Shown one piece after another: positions 9,067-17,922 of a DNA stretch of 64,000 nt (position 1 is its first letter; each line of letters starts with the position of its first letter). The position numbers and the translations under genes were made by a program. The DNA is from JBDWFY01 sp964291365 (GTDB lineage Bacteria; Pseudomonadota; Alphaproteobacteria; Rhizobiales; Stappiaceae), in the NCBI GenBank assembly GCA_964291365.2, contig OZ219989.1, positions 3,782,001-3,846,000 on the forward strand, given 5' to 3'. The notes under the pieces are model-generated. The model was not told where the DNA came from. It saw only the letters and a list, made by a program, of their open reading frames with translations, and did not search any database.

Positions 9067-9264
9067 TTAAAATCTAGTAGCACACTGTCGAGGTGTCCAG
9101 CATAAGTTTCTAAAATGCTGATCGACTGCTTGCCAACCACAAGCCCAAAAATTTCCATCATTTCTGCTATCAGCCATACAAGAGTCAAAATGCTCTGGTG
9201 CTGGACTATGATCACAAGCACTAATAAATAGTACCAATGATACCACAAAGAGAATTCTTTTCAT
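9067..9264 (-). CDS. Small Cys-rich lipoprotein (third of a tandem trio)
   Basis: 65 residues. The basic start MKR is followed by a hydrophobic stretch and lipobox FISAC, so signal peptidase II should cleave before Cys17. Asp at +2 would, by the enterobacterial rule, favour inner-membrane retention. The mature part is about 49 residues with four more Cys. AAGGAG lies about 8 bases before the ATG, an excellent ribosome binding site. The gene is 11 bases downstream of the second lipoprotein and ends just before the strong terminator. Apart from the signal region I see no family match. It shares length, architecture and Cys richness with its two neighbours, but not obvious mature sequence. Confidence 0.8.
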   Translation of the reverse strand: MKRILFVVSLVLFISACDHSPAPEHFDSCMADSRNDGNFWACGWQAVDQHFRNLCWTPRQCATRF

Positions 9265-9275
9265 TGTCGGTCTCC

Positions 9276-9476
9276 TTAACAGTTAGCTTCAGACAGATTC
9301 CACTGACATCGTATACTTCGAGCCAAATTAGATGTCCAAGCATTAGTAAAATCAGTTACTGGTTGCCATAAATCTCGATGAATAGCTGCATGATCGCAAC
9401 CACCGCGAGAATCACAATGTTCACTACATGAGCCTAGAACAAAGAGCAACGGTAGGATGATAATTAATTTACGCAT
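9276..9476 (-). CDS. Small Cys-rich lipoprotein (second of a tandem trio)
   Basis: 66 residues. MRK plus a hydrophobic core leads to lipobox FVLGSC with Cys at 17. Ser at +2 would favour outer-membrane sorting under the Lol rule, unlike the two neighbours, which have Asp there. The mature part has four further Cys, including C-x5-C and a C-terminal Cys. Its ATG comes two bases after the stop of the upstream lipoprotein, whose last codons hold the AAGGGCGG binding site, so the two are translationally coupled. Function unknown. Confidence 0.78.
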   Translation of the reverse strand: MRKLIIILPLLFVLGSCSEHCDSRGGCDHAAIHRDLWQPVTDFTNAWTSNLARSIRCQWNLSEANC

Positions 9477-9478
9477 GA

Positions 9479-9679
9479 TTACCGCCCTTCACATTCTCTT
9501 GTAATCCTATTAAAAAGATCTAAACTACTACCGCCAAACCAACGATAGCATTCACTTCGCTCACCAGCATATACATGTTCAGGCTCACCAACAAATGTTT
9601 CATGAAACCAGTCGTTTGCTTCATCACATGACGCAATGAATAATCCCAATGTTAGGATTAAAAGTATTCTTTTAACCAT
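9479..9679 (-). CDS. Small lipoprotein (first of a tandem trio)
   Basis: 66 residues. MVKR and a hydrophobic run end in lipobox FIASC with Cys at 18 and Asp at +2. The mature part is acidic, with Trp/Phe-rich spots and two more Cys. AAGGAG is 7 bases before the ATG. This is the promoter-proximal gene of a three-gene operon ending at the terminator at 9017-9045. A 17-base dyad about 60 bases upstream is a candidate operator, and TATAAA-like sequence around 9700 could be the -10. No known family recognised; entericidin-type lipoproteins are shorter and lack these Cys. Confidence 0.8.
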   Translation of the reverse strand: MVKRILLILTLGLFIASCDEANDWFHETFVGEPEHVYAGERSECYRWFGGSSLDLFNRITRECEGR

Positions 9680-9740
9680 TTTATTTCTCCTTATGATTGA
9701 TTAGTTTATATTAAATTACACGGAAAGATCCAGAAATAAA

Positions 9741-9757
9741 TGCGACAAATCGTCACA
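9741..9757. promoter_or_regulatory. Operator-like dyad upstream of the lipoprotein operon
   Basis: TGCGAC-AAATC-GTCACA is an imperfect inverted repeat 62 bases before the first lipoprotein start. A second copy, TGTGAC-AAATA-GTCGCA, at 10026-10042 agrees at 14 of 17 positions. Two similar dyads so close together suggest a shared DNA-binding regulator. No regulator gene lies nearby. Confidence 0.45.
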
Positions 9758-9819
9758 GCTATTGGTTATTTACTAACTTAATGGCTTTCCTATCTCGTTT
9801 TCTAATTTTTTACCTCTTT

Positions 9820-9996
9820 CAACATTAAAGCCATTTTGTTAAATGTTGCTGGAGGTTCAATTTTTACTCCAGAGGATTATTTTTTTTATTTAGAAAGAAC
9901 ACCGTGAATTTATCTGAGCACCAATAAATTTTGTAAAGAGAAATTGATAGTCATTTTTGCATTTGCGGCATATTGTATATAAGTCCCTAAATTTAA
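9820..9996 (-). repeat. Right arm of the ~180 bp inverted repeat
   Basis: Reverse-complement partner of 8686-8869. Its inner end at 9820-9848 again forms a hairpin (CAACATT with AATGTTG), though weaker than in the left arm. With the left arm it bounds a ~950 bp segment holding the lipoprotein operon, its terminator and its upstream dyad. The rest of the 548-base gap between the first lipoprotein and the xdhC-like gene has no credible gene. Confidence 0.8.
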
Positions 9997-10025
9997 ATGG
10001 TTACAAAACTAGTTACCTCTTACAA

Positions 10026-10042
10026 TGTGACAAATAGTCGCA
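10026..10042. promoter_or_regulatory. Second copy of the TGYGAC-N5-GTCRCA dyad
   Basis: Lies just outside the right repeat arm and 186 bases upstream of the xdhC-like gene, in the same orientation as the copy at 9741-9757. It may regulate the molybdenum-cofactor genes that follow. Confidence 0.4.
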
Positions 10043-10227
10043 TTAACTCCAATACATAGTACAGATTCACTACATGCTTTTGAACCTAAATAATGAAATT
10101 GATACAACTTGATACCAAAATGAAAGATCTAATTTTGATTATTAAAACTCAATAAAACGGATTATAAAATAATCTAAAATTATGCTGTTATAATAATTCC
10201 AAAATTTCACTAGTTTGGATCACTCTT

Positions 10228-10563
10228 ATGGTACACAATATTAATTCATCAAATTTTGATCCCATTACAATCGCGGCAAAGTGGTTGAATTCCGGGCGAG
10301 AAATTGCGTTAGCAACAGTTTTACAAACTTGGGGTTCAGCTCCGCGCCCACCAGGATCAGTTTTACTTATAGATTCTGATGGAAATTTCGAAGGGTCCGT
10401 TTCTGGTGGTTGCGTTGAAGGAGCCGTTATTGCTGAAGCACAAGAAGTCATAACGACTGGAGAATCAAAAACCTTAAATTTTGGTGTTGCCGATGAAAAA
10501 GCATGGGAATTTGGATTGACTTGTGGTGGTAAAATCTCAATTTATGTTGAAAAAGTGAGCTAA
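10228..10563 (+). CDS. XdhC/CoxI family N-terminal domain protein
   Basis: 111 residues. ATVLQTWGSAPRPPGS and GSVSGGCVEGAV are the signature of the XdhC/CoxI N-terminal domain, including the Cys of the SGGCVE motif; FGLTCGG follows. XdhC proteins bind molybdenum cofactor, protect it and help its sulfuration before insertion into xanthine dehydrogenase-type enzymes. Here the two halves of a typical XdhC are separate genes; the C-terminal Rossmann half begins 5 bases downstream. No strong ribosome site precedes the ATG. No molybdenum hydroxylase subunit lies in the window, so the client enzyme is unknown. Confidence 0.9.
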   Translation: MVHNINSSNFDPITIAAKWLNSGREIALATVLQTWGSAPRPPGSVLLIDSDGNFEGSVSGGCVEGAVIAEAQEVITTGESKTLNFGVADEKAWEFGLTCGGKISIYVEKVS

Positions 10564-10567
10564 TGTT

Positions 10568-11284
10568 ATGAAACCCGCGACACTCGAAAAATGGAGTGAT
10601 TCAATAGTCAATAGGCAAGCTACTTTGCTTATTACTTATTTAGAATCAGGTGAACAACGGTTAGTAAAAGAAGAAGAAAATTGGCAATCCGACGAATTAG
10701 CTCCATACTTTCAAGAACTTTTTGTATCTGGAAAATCTAAAGTTGTAACCCTTGAGTCTGGAGAACAGATATTTTTCAATGTTTCATTACCACCTGTTAA
10801 ACTATTGGTCATTGGGGCAGTTCATATTTCTCAAGTACTTGCACCAATGGCTACCCAAGCAGGTTTAGATGTCGCAATTATTGATCCCAGAACCGCGTTC
10901 GCAACCTCAGAGAGATTTGCAGGCATTAATCTAATTGCAGAGTGGCCGCAAGATGCTACTGGTAAAATTACATTTGATCCCTTTACGGCAGTTGTTGCAG
11001 TAACTCATGATCCAAAAATTGATGACTTCCCGATAATTGAAGCACTTAAAGCAAATTGTTTTTATGTTGGGGCATTAGGTAGTAAAAAGACCCATTTGAA
11101 ACGTGTTGAAAGATTACAACAAACTGGGCTTCAAGATTCAGACATTGAAAAAATTCATGCCCCAATTGGCCTTGATATTGGTGCAGCTAGTCCTGCTGAA
11201 ATTGCAGTCGCGATTCTTGCAGAAATCATCAAATCTATGCGAATTGATAAACAAAGAAACTTCAAGAATGGAGATAAAACGTGA
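10568..11284 (+). CDS. XdhC Rossmann domain protein (molybdenum cofactor maturation)
   Basis: 238 residues. The segment around residues 75-100 (LLVIGAVHISQVLAPMA) is the nucleotide-binding fold of the XdhC C-terminal domain. AVVAVTHDPKIDD and YVGALGSKKTHLKR are family signatures, and the C-terminal part has PIGLDIGAASPAEIAVAILAE. It is the partner of the preceding N-terminal-domain gene. The stop overlaps the GTG start of the next gene by four bases (GTGA), so all three are one operon. Confidence 0.9.
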   Translation: MKPATLEKWSDSIVNRQATLLITYLESGEQRLVKEEENWQSDELAPYFQELFVSGKSKVVTLESGEQIFFNVSLPPVKLLVIGAVHISQVLAPMATQAGLDVAIIDPRTAFATSERFAGINLIAEWPQDATGKITFDPFTAVVAVTHDPKIDDFPIIEALKANCFYVGALGSKKTHLKRVERLQQTGLQDSDIEKIHAPIGLDIGAASPAEIAVAILAEIIKSMRIDKQRNFKNGDKT

Positions 11285-12906
11285 TTTTTGGTGAGTTTCC
11301 AATACAAGAATGTAAAGACTCTATTCTGGCACACACGCTAAAATTATCTCAAAAGACAATTAAAAAAGGTTCAGTCATTGGTGATAATGAGATTGAATTA
11401 GTTAAAAATTCAAATTTAGAAAAAATATGGGTTGCCAAACTTGAACCGAACGACCTTCATGAGAATGACGCAGCTACTATGCTCGCAAATTCTCTTAGTA
11501 ATGAATACTGTAAAGCTGAAACCGCATTCACTGGTCGAGTTAATTTGTTTTCAACTGTTTCTGGGATTTTTTGCCCAAATATCGACAAAATAAACGAATT
11601 GAACGGTGTTGATTCGGCAGTGACACTTGCTACTTTAGCTGCTTATACACCGGTGCTGGCCGGCAAAATGGTTGCTACAGTTAAAATCATCCCCTTTGCA
11701 GTAGATCAACAACTAGTCCAACACGTGATCAATTTACTAGATTCCGCTAATGATACACTGCAAATAGTGCCTTATAAGTCTCATAAAATCGGTGTTATAT
11801 CTACCATTCTACCGAGTTTAAAAGAATCCGTAATCAACAAAACTTTAGCCAACCTAGAGTCTAGATTAAGTGGAACTGATTCCAAAATTAGTTGGGACCT
11901 AAGAGTTCCTCATACCATTGAAGAAATCACTAAAAATATACGGTTTTTACATAAGGAGCATGCAGACCTAATCATAATTTTTGGTGCTACTGCAATTACT
12001 GACAACGCAGATGTGATACCTACGGCAATTGAGAATTCTGGCGGAACAGTTCTGCAATTTGGTTTACCAGTAGACCCCGGAAACTTACTTCTATATGCAC
12101 AAAACGAGCAATTGAAAATCATTGGTGCACCTGGTTGTGCACGAAGTCCAAAAGAAAATGGATTTGACTGGGTGCTTCACCGCGCACTTGCTGGCATTGA
12201 AATTCAACCATCTATGCTTACTGGTTTAGGTGTAGGTGGGTTATTGATGGATATTATGTCCCGACCAGTGCCAAGACTAGAAAAAGAAACAAATTTAGAA
12301 AATCCAAAAGTTGCAGCTATCATTCTTGCTGCAGGTAAATCAAGCCGTATGGGTGAATCAAACAAGCTTATTGCCGAAATAGACAAAACACCGCTCGTAA
12401 GAATCTGTGTTGAAAATGTGCAAAACAGTAAAGTTGATTCAATAACTGTAATTACAGGCCATATGGCCGATGAAATTTCAAAAATTCTGGTTGACTGCGA
12501 AGTTACAATTTTAAAAAATCAAAATTTCGCTTCTGGTTTATCTTCATCGTTAAATTTAGGAGTAGAGTCACTTCCACCTGATGTTGATGCTGTACTTGTA
12601 ATGTTGGCTGATATGCCCTTTGTACAATCTAATCACATCAACAAAATATTTGACTCTTATGACCCGGCTAATGGTGTACATATTGTAGTACCTACTGCAA
12701 ACGGTAAACGGGGAAATCCAGTTCTATGGTCACGTCGATACTTTAACGAATTATGCCAAATCAAAGGTGATATCGGTGCGCGTTCGTTGATAGAGGCGAA
12801 TTCAGAATCTGTATTTGAGATTGAAATTGGTGAACCAGTGCGATTTGATATTGATACACCAGAACTTTTACAGAAAGCGGGCGGTCAGTCCGAACTCTCA
12901 AAATAA
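11281..12906 (+). CDS. Molybdopterin-binding / MobA-like nucleotidyltransferase fusion
   Basis: 541 residues in two parts. Residues ~1-335 resemble the molybdopterin-binding fold of MoeA/MoaB-like proteins: DLIIIFGATAITDNADVIP, then GAPGCARSPKENG. Residues ~340-535 are a MobA-type nucleotidyltransferase with AAIILAAGKSSRMG, MLADMPF and RGNPVLW, like MocA, which adds CMP to molybdopterin for hydroxylases. This fusion commonly sits next to xdhC/coxI-like genes. Together the three genes would finish and deliver the cytosine-dinucleotide cofactor. The start is GTG within the GTGA overlap. The preference for CTP over GTP is inferred from context. Confidence 0.88.
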   Translation: MIFGEFPIQECKDSILAHTLKLSQKTIKKGSVIGDNEIELVKNSNLEKIWVAKLEPNDLHENDAATMLANSLSNEYCKAETAFTGRVNLFSTVSGIFCPNIDKINELNGVDSAVTLATLAAYTPVLAGKMVATVKIIPFAVDQQLVQHVINLLDSANDTLQIVPYKSHKIGVISTILPSLKESVINKTLANLESRLSGTDSKISWDLRVPHTIEEITKNIRFLHKEHADLIIIFGATAITDNADVIPTAIENSGGTVLQFGLPVDPGNLLLYAQNEQLKIIGAPGCARSPKENGFDWVLHRALAGIEIQPSMLTGLGVGGLLMDIMSRPVPRLEKETNLENPKVAAIILAAGKSSRMGESNKLIAEIDKTPLVRICVENVQNSKVDSITVITGHMADEISKILVDCEVTILKNQNFASGLSSSLNLGVESLPPDVDAVLVMLADMPFVQSNHINKIFDSYDPANGVHIVVPTANGKRGNPVLWSRRYFNELCQIKGDIGARSLIEANSESVFEIEIGEPVRFDIDTPELLQKAGGQSELSK

Positions 12907-12996
12907 ACTGGCTTTTGCGTCCACTAAATATAAGAAACTCAAAACCGATTTACGCCAGCACATGGGGTAAAATCAACGAATCAAAAGTCAATTTCA

Positions 12997-13398
12997 CTAC
13001 TTTACTAATACTGTTTGAATTTCCTTCAATTGATTCAACAGAGTTTCTGCTTTTCTGCGGGCAGAATCATCCTTTGCATCTTCAACATCTTCTTCGGCAT
13101 TTTTTATTTGTTGCGAAATTTCATCGGCCTTTAAATCTTCAACTCTAACTGCCATTTCTGCCAAAATAGTCAACCCATTTTGCTCAACATCCGCAAAGCC
13201 ACCTCTAACAAAAAATTGCTCCTGTTCACCACCAGATTGAACGCTAATAACACCCGGCCGTATGGTTGACATGAACGCCGCATGCGCCTCCAAAGCTTCA
13301 AACTCACCCTCAGTTCCTGGAACGACAACAGAATCAACTTGCTTTGAAACAAGCAAATTCTCAGGTACCACTAATTCAAATTGAAATTGACCAGCCAT
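12997..13398 (-). CDS. atpC: ATP synthase F1 subunit epsilon
   Basis: 133 residues. FELVVPENLLVS, VVVPGTEGEFEALEAHA and LRPG-like TIRPG are the epsilon beta-sandwich signature, with the helical hairpin at the C-terminus. Epsilon links the gamma rotor to the c-ring and can inhibit ATP hydrolysis. Last gene of the F1 operon, 64 bases after atpD, and convergent with the MobA-like gene across a 90-base gap with no clear terminator. Confidence 0.96.
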   Translation of the reverse strand: MAGQFQFELVVPENLLVSKQVDSVVVPGTEGEFEALEAHAAFMSTIRPGVISVQSGGEQEQFFVRGGFADVEQNGLTILAEMAVRVEDLKADEISQQIKNAEEDVEDAKDDSARRKAETLLNQLKEIQTVLVK

Positions 13399-13462
13399 CT
13401 TACAATTTAACCTTCTTTATAACTTTTGACTTCACAAATTCACAAAACTTAACCACAGTAAA

Positions 13463-14887
13463 TTATGCGGCTTCTGCGGCTAACACACTCGCTTTTTCAA
13501 CCGCTTCTTCAATTCCACCAACCATATAGAACGCGGCCTCAGGTAAATGGTCATATTTACCGTTACAAAGTCCTTCAAATGACGAAATTGTATCTTCAAG
13601 CGAAACTAATTTTCCAGGTGAATTTGTGAATACTTCTGCGACATGAAATGGTTGTGATAAAAAGCGTTCAATTTTTCGAGCACGTGCCACAATCAATTTA
13701 TCGTCTTCAGATAACTCGTCCATTCCCAAAATTGCAATTATATCCTGAAGGGCTTTATATCGTTGTAAAGTTGCTTGAACTTGTCGGGCTACCTCATAAT
13801 GTTGATCTCCTATAACGCGTGGATCAAGCATTCTAGAAGTTGAGTCAAGTGGATCAACCGCTGGATAAATCCCTTTTTCTGAAATTGCACGACTAAGAAC
13901 TGTCGTTGCATCTAAGTGTGCGAATGAAGTCGCAGGTGCAGGATCAGTTAAATCATCTGCGGGCACATAGATTGCTTGTACTGACGTAATTGAACCACTT
14001 TGAGTGGTCGTAATGCGCTCTTGCATCGCACCCATATCAGTCGCTAATGTTGGTTGATAACCCACCGCTGATGGAATACGACCTAACAAAGCTGAAACCT
14101 CTGACCCTGCTTGCGTAAACCGAAAAATATTATCAACAAAGAATAGAACATCTTGACCCTGATCTCGAAAATATTCTGCCACGGTTAATCCTGTTAAACC
14201 AACTCTTGCACGTGCACCAGGTGGTTCATTCATTTGACCATACACCAGCGAACACTTTGATCCTTCTCCGCCACCTTCTACATTAACTTTGGATTCAATC
14301 ATCTCCCAATAAAGGTCATTACCTTCGCGAGTTCGCTCACCTACACCAGCGAAAACAGAATATCCACCATGCGCCTTTGCAATATTGTTAATCAATTCCA
14401 TAATCAAAACAGTTTTTCCAACTCCAGCCCCTCCAAACAATCCAATTTTTCCTCCTTTTGCATACGGAGCGAGAAGATCTACCACTTTAATTCCGGTTTC
14501 TAATATCTCAGCATCAGTTGACTGTTCAACATATTCAGGTGCAGGTTGGTGAATTGCACGTAATTGATCAGACTTTATTTCACCGGCCTCGTCTACAGGT
14601 TGTCCAATCACATTCATGATTCGACCAAGGGTATTGTCACCAACTGGAACAGCAATTGGTTGACCTGAATCAGTTACTTCTTGGCCACGTACCAACCCTT
14701 CGGAGCTATCCATAGCAATTGTACGAACCGTACTTTCACCTAAGTGTTGTGCGACTTCTAAAACCAATCGATTGCCTTGATTTTCAGTTTCTAACGCATT
14801 CAAGATTTGAGGAAGATGGCCGTCAAATTTCACGTCAACGACCGCTCCGATAACTTGAGTTACTTTACCAACTTGATTATTTGCCAT
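13463..14887 (-). CDS. atpD: ATP synthase F1 subunit beta
   Basis: 474 residues, normal length. Walker A GGAGVGKTVL, the GERTREG catalytic loop, and the ALLGRIPSAVGYQPTLA segment that includes the DELSEED-region context. Catalytic subunit of F1. It lies between atpG and atpC in the usual order. Very high confidence from conservation. Confidence 0.99.
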   Translation of the reverse strand: MANNQVGKVTQVIGAVVDVKFDGHLPQILNALETENQGNRLVLEVAQHLGESTVRTIAMDSSEGLVRGQEVTDSGQPIAVPVGDNTLGRIMNVIGQPVDEAGEIKSDQLRAIHQPAPEYVEQSTDAEILETGIKVVDLLAPYAKGGKIGLFGGAGVGKTVLIMELINNIAKAHGGYSVFAGVGERTREGNDLYWEMIESKVNVEGGGEGSKCSLVYGQMNEPPGARARVGLTGLTVAEYFRDQGQDVLFFVDNIFRFTQAGSEVSALLGRIPSAVGYQPTLATDMGAMQERITTTQSGSITSVQAIYVPADDLTDPAPATSFAHLDATTVLSRAISEKGIYPAVDPLDSTSRMLDPRVIGDQHYEVARQVQATLQRYKALQDIIAILGMDELSEDDKLIVARARKIERFLSQPFHVAEVFTNSPGKLVSLEDTISSFEGLCNGKYDHLPEAAFYMVGGIEEAVEKASVLAAEAA

Positions 14888-14911
14888 TTTAGGTTCCTTG
14901 TATAAATCTGA

Positions 14912-15796
14912 TTAAAGTGCCTCAGCACCAGAAATGATTTCGATTAATTCTTTGGTGATTTGTGCCTGACGCTGACGATTATAGCTAATTGTCAATTTGT
15001 CAATCATTTCACCAGCATTTCGGGTTGCGTTGTCCATCGCCATCATTTTTGCCCCCATTTCACCGGCGGCATTTTCAAGCAAACCTCTAAATATTTGCAC
15101 CGAAATGTTTCGAGGGAGTAGATCCTCCAATATTGAAGTTTCATCTGGTTCATACTCATACATGATTGATTGATTACTTTCATCTTCAGATTCATCAGAT
15201 GAAATTTCAACTGGAATGAGTTGTTTTGTCGTCGGTGTTTGCTTTGCTACTGACTCAAAGCGAGAGAAAAACAAGGTGCAAACATCAAACCCTTCCATTT
15301 CAAACATTTCACGAACTTGGTCTCCTATTGCGTCTGCATTTGCAAATCCAATCCGTTTTACTTCTCGAAGTTCAACTGTTCCAACTATATTTCCATCAAA
15401 CTCTCGTTTTAACGCATCGTTGCCCTTTTTACCAACGCATAAAATCTTGACTTTTTTATTATCCGCTAACAATTTTTGTGCGGTTTCTCTTGCCAGCTTG
15501 GCAATCGAGGAATTAAATCCACCACAAAGACCACGCTCTGCAGTACATACAACCAGTAAATGTACTTCCTCTTTACCTGTGCCACCCAATAATTTTGGTA
15601 CACCTTCCTTTTCCGCTTGCGTCAATGCAAGATTAGTCAACACATTACTCATGCGGTCTGCATAAGGTCGAGCAGCAACCACAGCTTCTTGCGCGCGTCG
15701 TAATTTTGCTGCAGCTACCATCTGCATCGCTTTAGTAATTTTTTGAGTCGCTTTCACCGAACTAATCCGGTTGCGTAAGTCCTTTAGACTTGGCAT
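14912..15796 (-). CDS. atpG: ATP synthase F1 subunit gamma
   Basis: 294 residues. The start MPSLKDLRNRISSVKATQKI and the C-terminal YNRQRQAQITKELIEIISGA are the coiled-coil rotor shaft signature. The central subunit of F1, turning inside the alpha/beta ring. Encoded between atpA and atpD. An acidic insertion around residues 195-220 (SSDESEDESNQ) is common in alphaproteobacterial gamma subunits. Confidence 0.98.
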   Translation of the reverse strand: MPSLKDLRNRISSVKATQKITKAMQMVAAAKLRRAQEAVVAARPYADRMSNVLTNLALTQAEKEGVPKLLGGTGKEEVHLLVVCTAERGLCGGFNSSIAKLARETAQKLLADNKKVKILCVGKKGNDALKREFDGNIVGTVELREVKRIGFANADAIGDQVREMFEMEGFDVCTLFFSRFESVAKQTPTTKQLIPVEISSDESEDESNQSIMYEYEPDETSILEDLLPRNISVQIFRGLLENAAGEMGAKMMAMDNATRNAGEMIDKLTISYNRQRQAQITKELIEIISGAEAL

Positions 15797-15832
15797 TACC
15801 GTGCCAGCTCCTTATTCGTTGTTAATGTCATG

Positions 15833-17365
15833 TTAGGCGAAATTTTTAGCAAAATTATCTACAGCTGCCTTCAATTTCTCCGTGACTTCATCACTTAATG
15901 ATTTTTCATCACGAATTGCAGTCAATAAATCGCTATGATCATTTCGCAAATTTAACAGTAAACCTCGTTCAAAATCCCCAACTCGACTAACTTCAATTTT
16001 GTCGAGATAACCGTTTACCCCAGCAAAAATTACCGCGACCTGTTCTTCAGTTTTAAGTGGAGAAAATTGTGCTTGTTTTAACAATTCTGTTAATCGCTCA
16101 CCACGATTCAACAGATTTTGCGTCGTAACATCTAAATCAGAACCGAACTGAGCAAACGCCGCCATCTCACGATACTGAGCGAGTTCACCTTTAATTGGTC
16201 CCGCAACCTGCTTCATCGCTTTCACTTGAGCGGAGGAACCCACTCTTGATACTGATAAGCCAACATTCACAGCAGGACGAATCCCTTGATAAAACAAATC
16301 TGTTTCCAAAAATATTTGACCGTCAGTTATAGAAATAACATTCGTCGGAATAAACGCCGACACATCGTTTCCTTGTGTTTCAATGACCGGCAGTGCAGTA
16401 AGTGACCCTTCACCATGATTCTCATTCAATTTTGCAGCTCGCTCTAAAAGTCGAGAATGCAGATAAAATACATCTCCCGGATATGCTTCACGACCCGGTG
16501 GTCGACGAAGTAGTAACGACATCTGGCGATAAGAAACTGCTTGCTTAGATAAATCATCGTAACCAATCACGGCATGCATTTTATTATCACGGAAATATTC
16601 TCCCATTGCTGTACCAGCGAATGGAGCTAAAAACTGCATTGGTGCCGGATCTGATGCGGTTGCTGCAATCACAATTGAATATTCTAATGCACCTCTTTCT
16701 TCCAATGCTTTCACAAACTGTGCGACAGTTGAGCGTTTTTGACCTACCGCGACATAAATGCAATAGAGCTTTTCACTCTCATTATCTGACTCATGTAACG
16801 ACTTCTGATTCAGAAATGTATCCAAAATTATCGCAGTTTTACCAGTTTGTCGGTCACCAATAATCAATTCTCGCTGCCCTCGTCCAATAGGGATTAAAGC
16901 ATCTATTGCTTTTAAACCAGTTGACATCGGTTCATGCACAGATTTTCTCGGTAAAATTCCAGGTGCTTTTACATCAACTCTTCTCATTTCTGTTGATTCA
17001 ATCGGCCCCTTACCGTCGATTGGATTTCCAAGCGCGTCAACTACTCGCCCTAACAATCCTTTACCAACAGGTACTTCCACGATTGCACCAGTTCGCTTGA
17101 CTGTATCACCTTCTCGAATTGCACGATCGTCGCCAAATATCACAACACCAACATTGTCATCTTCTAAGTTAAGTGCCATTCCGCGAACATTACCGGGAAA
17201 CTCAACCATTTCACCAGCTTGGACTTGGTCTAGTCCATACACTCGAGCAATACCATCACCAACCGACAGTACTTGCCCAACTTCTGAAACTTCTGCTTCT
17301 TGACCAAAGTTTTGAATTTGTTCCTTTAGGATAGCGGAAATTTCTGACGCTTGGATTTGCATCAA
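15833..17365 (-). CDS. atpA: ATP synthase F1 subunit alpha
   Basis: 510 residues. P-loop GDRQTGKTAI, SVGDGIARVYGL near the N-terminus, and the arginine-finger region SVSRVGSSAQ. Non-catalytic nucleotide-binding subunit of F1. Its ATG overlaps the atpH stop by four bases, so translation is coupled. The F0 genes (a, b, c) are not in this window, as is usual in Alphaproteobacteria, where they form a separate operon. Confidence 0.99.
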   Translation of the reverse strand: MMQIQASEISAILKEQIQNFGQEAEVSEVGQVLSVGDGIARVYGLDQVQAGEMVEFPGNVRGMALNLEDDNVGVVIFGDDRAIREGDTVKRTGAIVEVPVGKGLLGRVVDALGNPIDGKGPIESTEMRRVDVKAPGILPRKSVHEPMSTGLKAIDALIPIGRGQRELIIGDRQTGKTAIILDTFLNQKSLHESDNESEKLYCIYVAVGQKRSTVAQFVKALEERGALEYSIVIAATASDPAPMQFLAPFAGTAMGEYFRDNKMHAVIGYDDLSKQAVSYRQMSLLLRRPPGREAYPGDVFYLHSRLLERAAKLNENHGEGSLTALPVIETQGNDVSAFIPTNVISITDGQIFLETDLFYQGIRPAVNVGLSVSRVGSSAQVKAMKQVAGPIKGELAQYREMAAFAQFGSDLDVTTQNLLNRGERLTELLKQAQFSPLKTEEQVAVIFAGVNGYLDKIEVSRVGDFERGLLLNLRNDHSDLLTAIRDEKSLSDEVTEKLKAAVDNFAKNFA

Positions 17366-17922
17366 TTTACCTCTTTCATTACTACTGTAAGTGAATTTAA
17401 TTTGGTTCGTAGAGATGCATCAATCATCTTACTACCAACCTTGACGATCAAACCACCTAACAAGTCTGAATCTACAGTGGTTTGAATATTAACATTTTTC
17501 CCCATCGCCGAATTCAATATATCTTGCAACGATGTCAAATTTGATTCAGATAACTGTACTGCTGATTTTACTTCTGCTGTAATTTCACCGCGTTTTATAG
17601 CAAGCAATGACATAAATTCCCGAATTATCATCGGTAATACAAAAAGTCTTGCATTTTTTGCCACCAAGAGAATGAAATTCTTTACATTCTGATGAAATGA
17701 AGTCTTTTGCAATATTGAGTCAATTGCATCAAACTTCACATCCCGTGAAAATACAGGACTCTCAATCAGACGCGATAAATCACTACTTTCTTCAAGTAAC
17801 TCCTGAATTTGTTTAAGGTCTTTTTCAACCTCGGTTACAATTCCGGACTCTTCAGCTAAATCAAAAAGTGCAGTGGCATATCTATTTGATACACCTTTTA
17901 GGGAAGAACTATTATTAGACAC
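17362..17922 (-). CDS. atpH: ATP synthase F1 subunit delta
   Basis: 186 residues. NRYATALFDLAEESG at the N-terminus and GGLIVKVGSKMIDASLRTKL at the C-terminus are the delta/OSCP signatures. It connects the F1 head to the peripheral stalk. The start is GTG with AGGG about 8 bases before. It is the first gene of the F1 operon. A TATGATAAT-like -10 lies in the 147-base gap after priA. Confidence 0.96.
   Translation of the reverse strand: MSNNSSSLKGVSNRYATALFDLAEESGIVTEVEKDLKQIQELLEESSDLSRLIESPVFSRDVKFDAIDSILQKTSFHQNVKNFILLVAKNARLFVLPMIIREFMSLLAIKRGEITAEVKSAVQLSESNLTSLQDILNSAMGKNVNIQTTVDSDLLGGLIVKVGSKMIDASLRTKLNSLTVVMKEVN

Noticed and set aside
9060..9248. Minus-strand frame overlapping the third lipoprotein
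   Set aside because: It is the lipoprotein gene read out of frame; the lipoprotein frame has the Shine-Dalgarno site and lipobox.
8686..9996. Insertion sequence or composite transposon
   Set aside because: No transposase or target-site duplication seen, and ~180 bp diverged arms are unlike IS ends.
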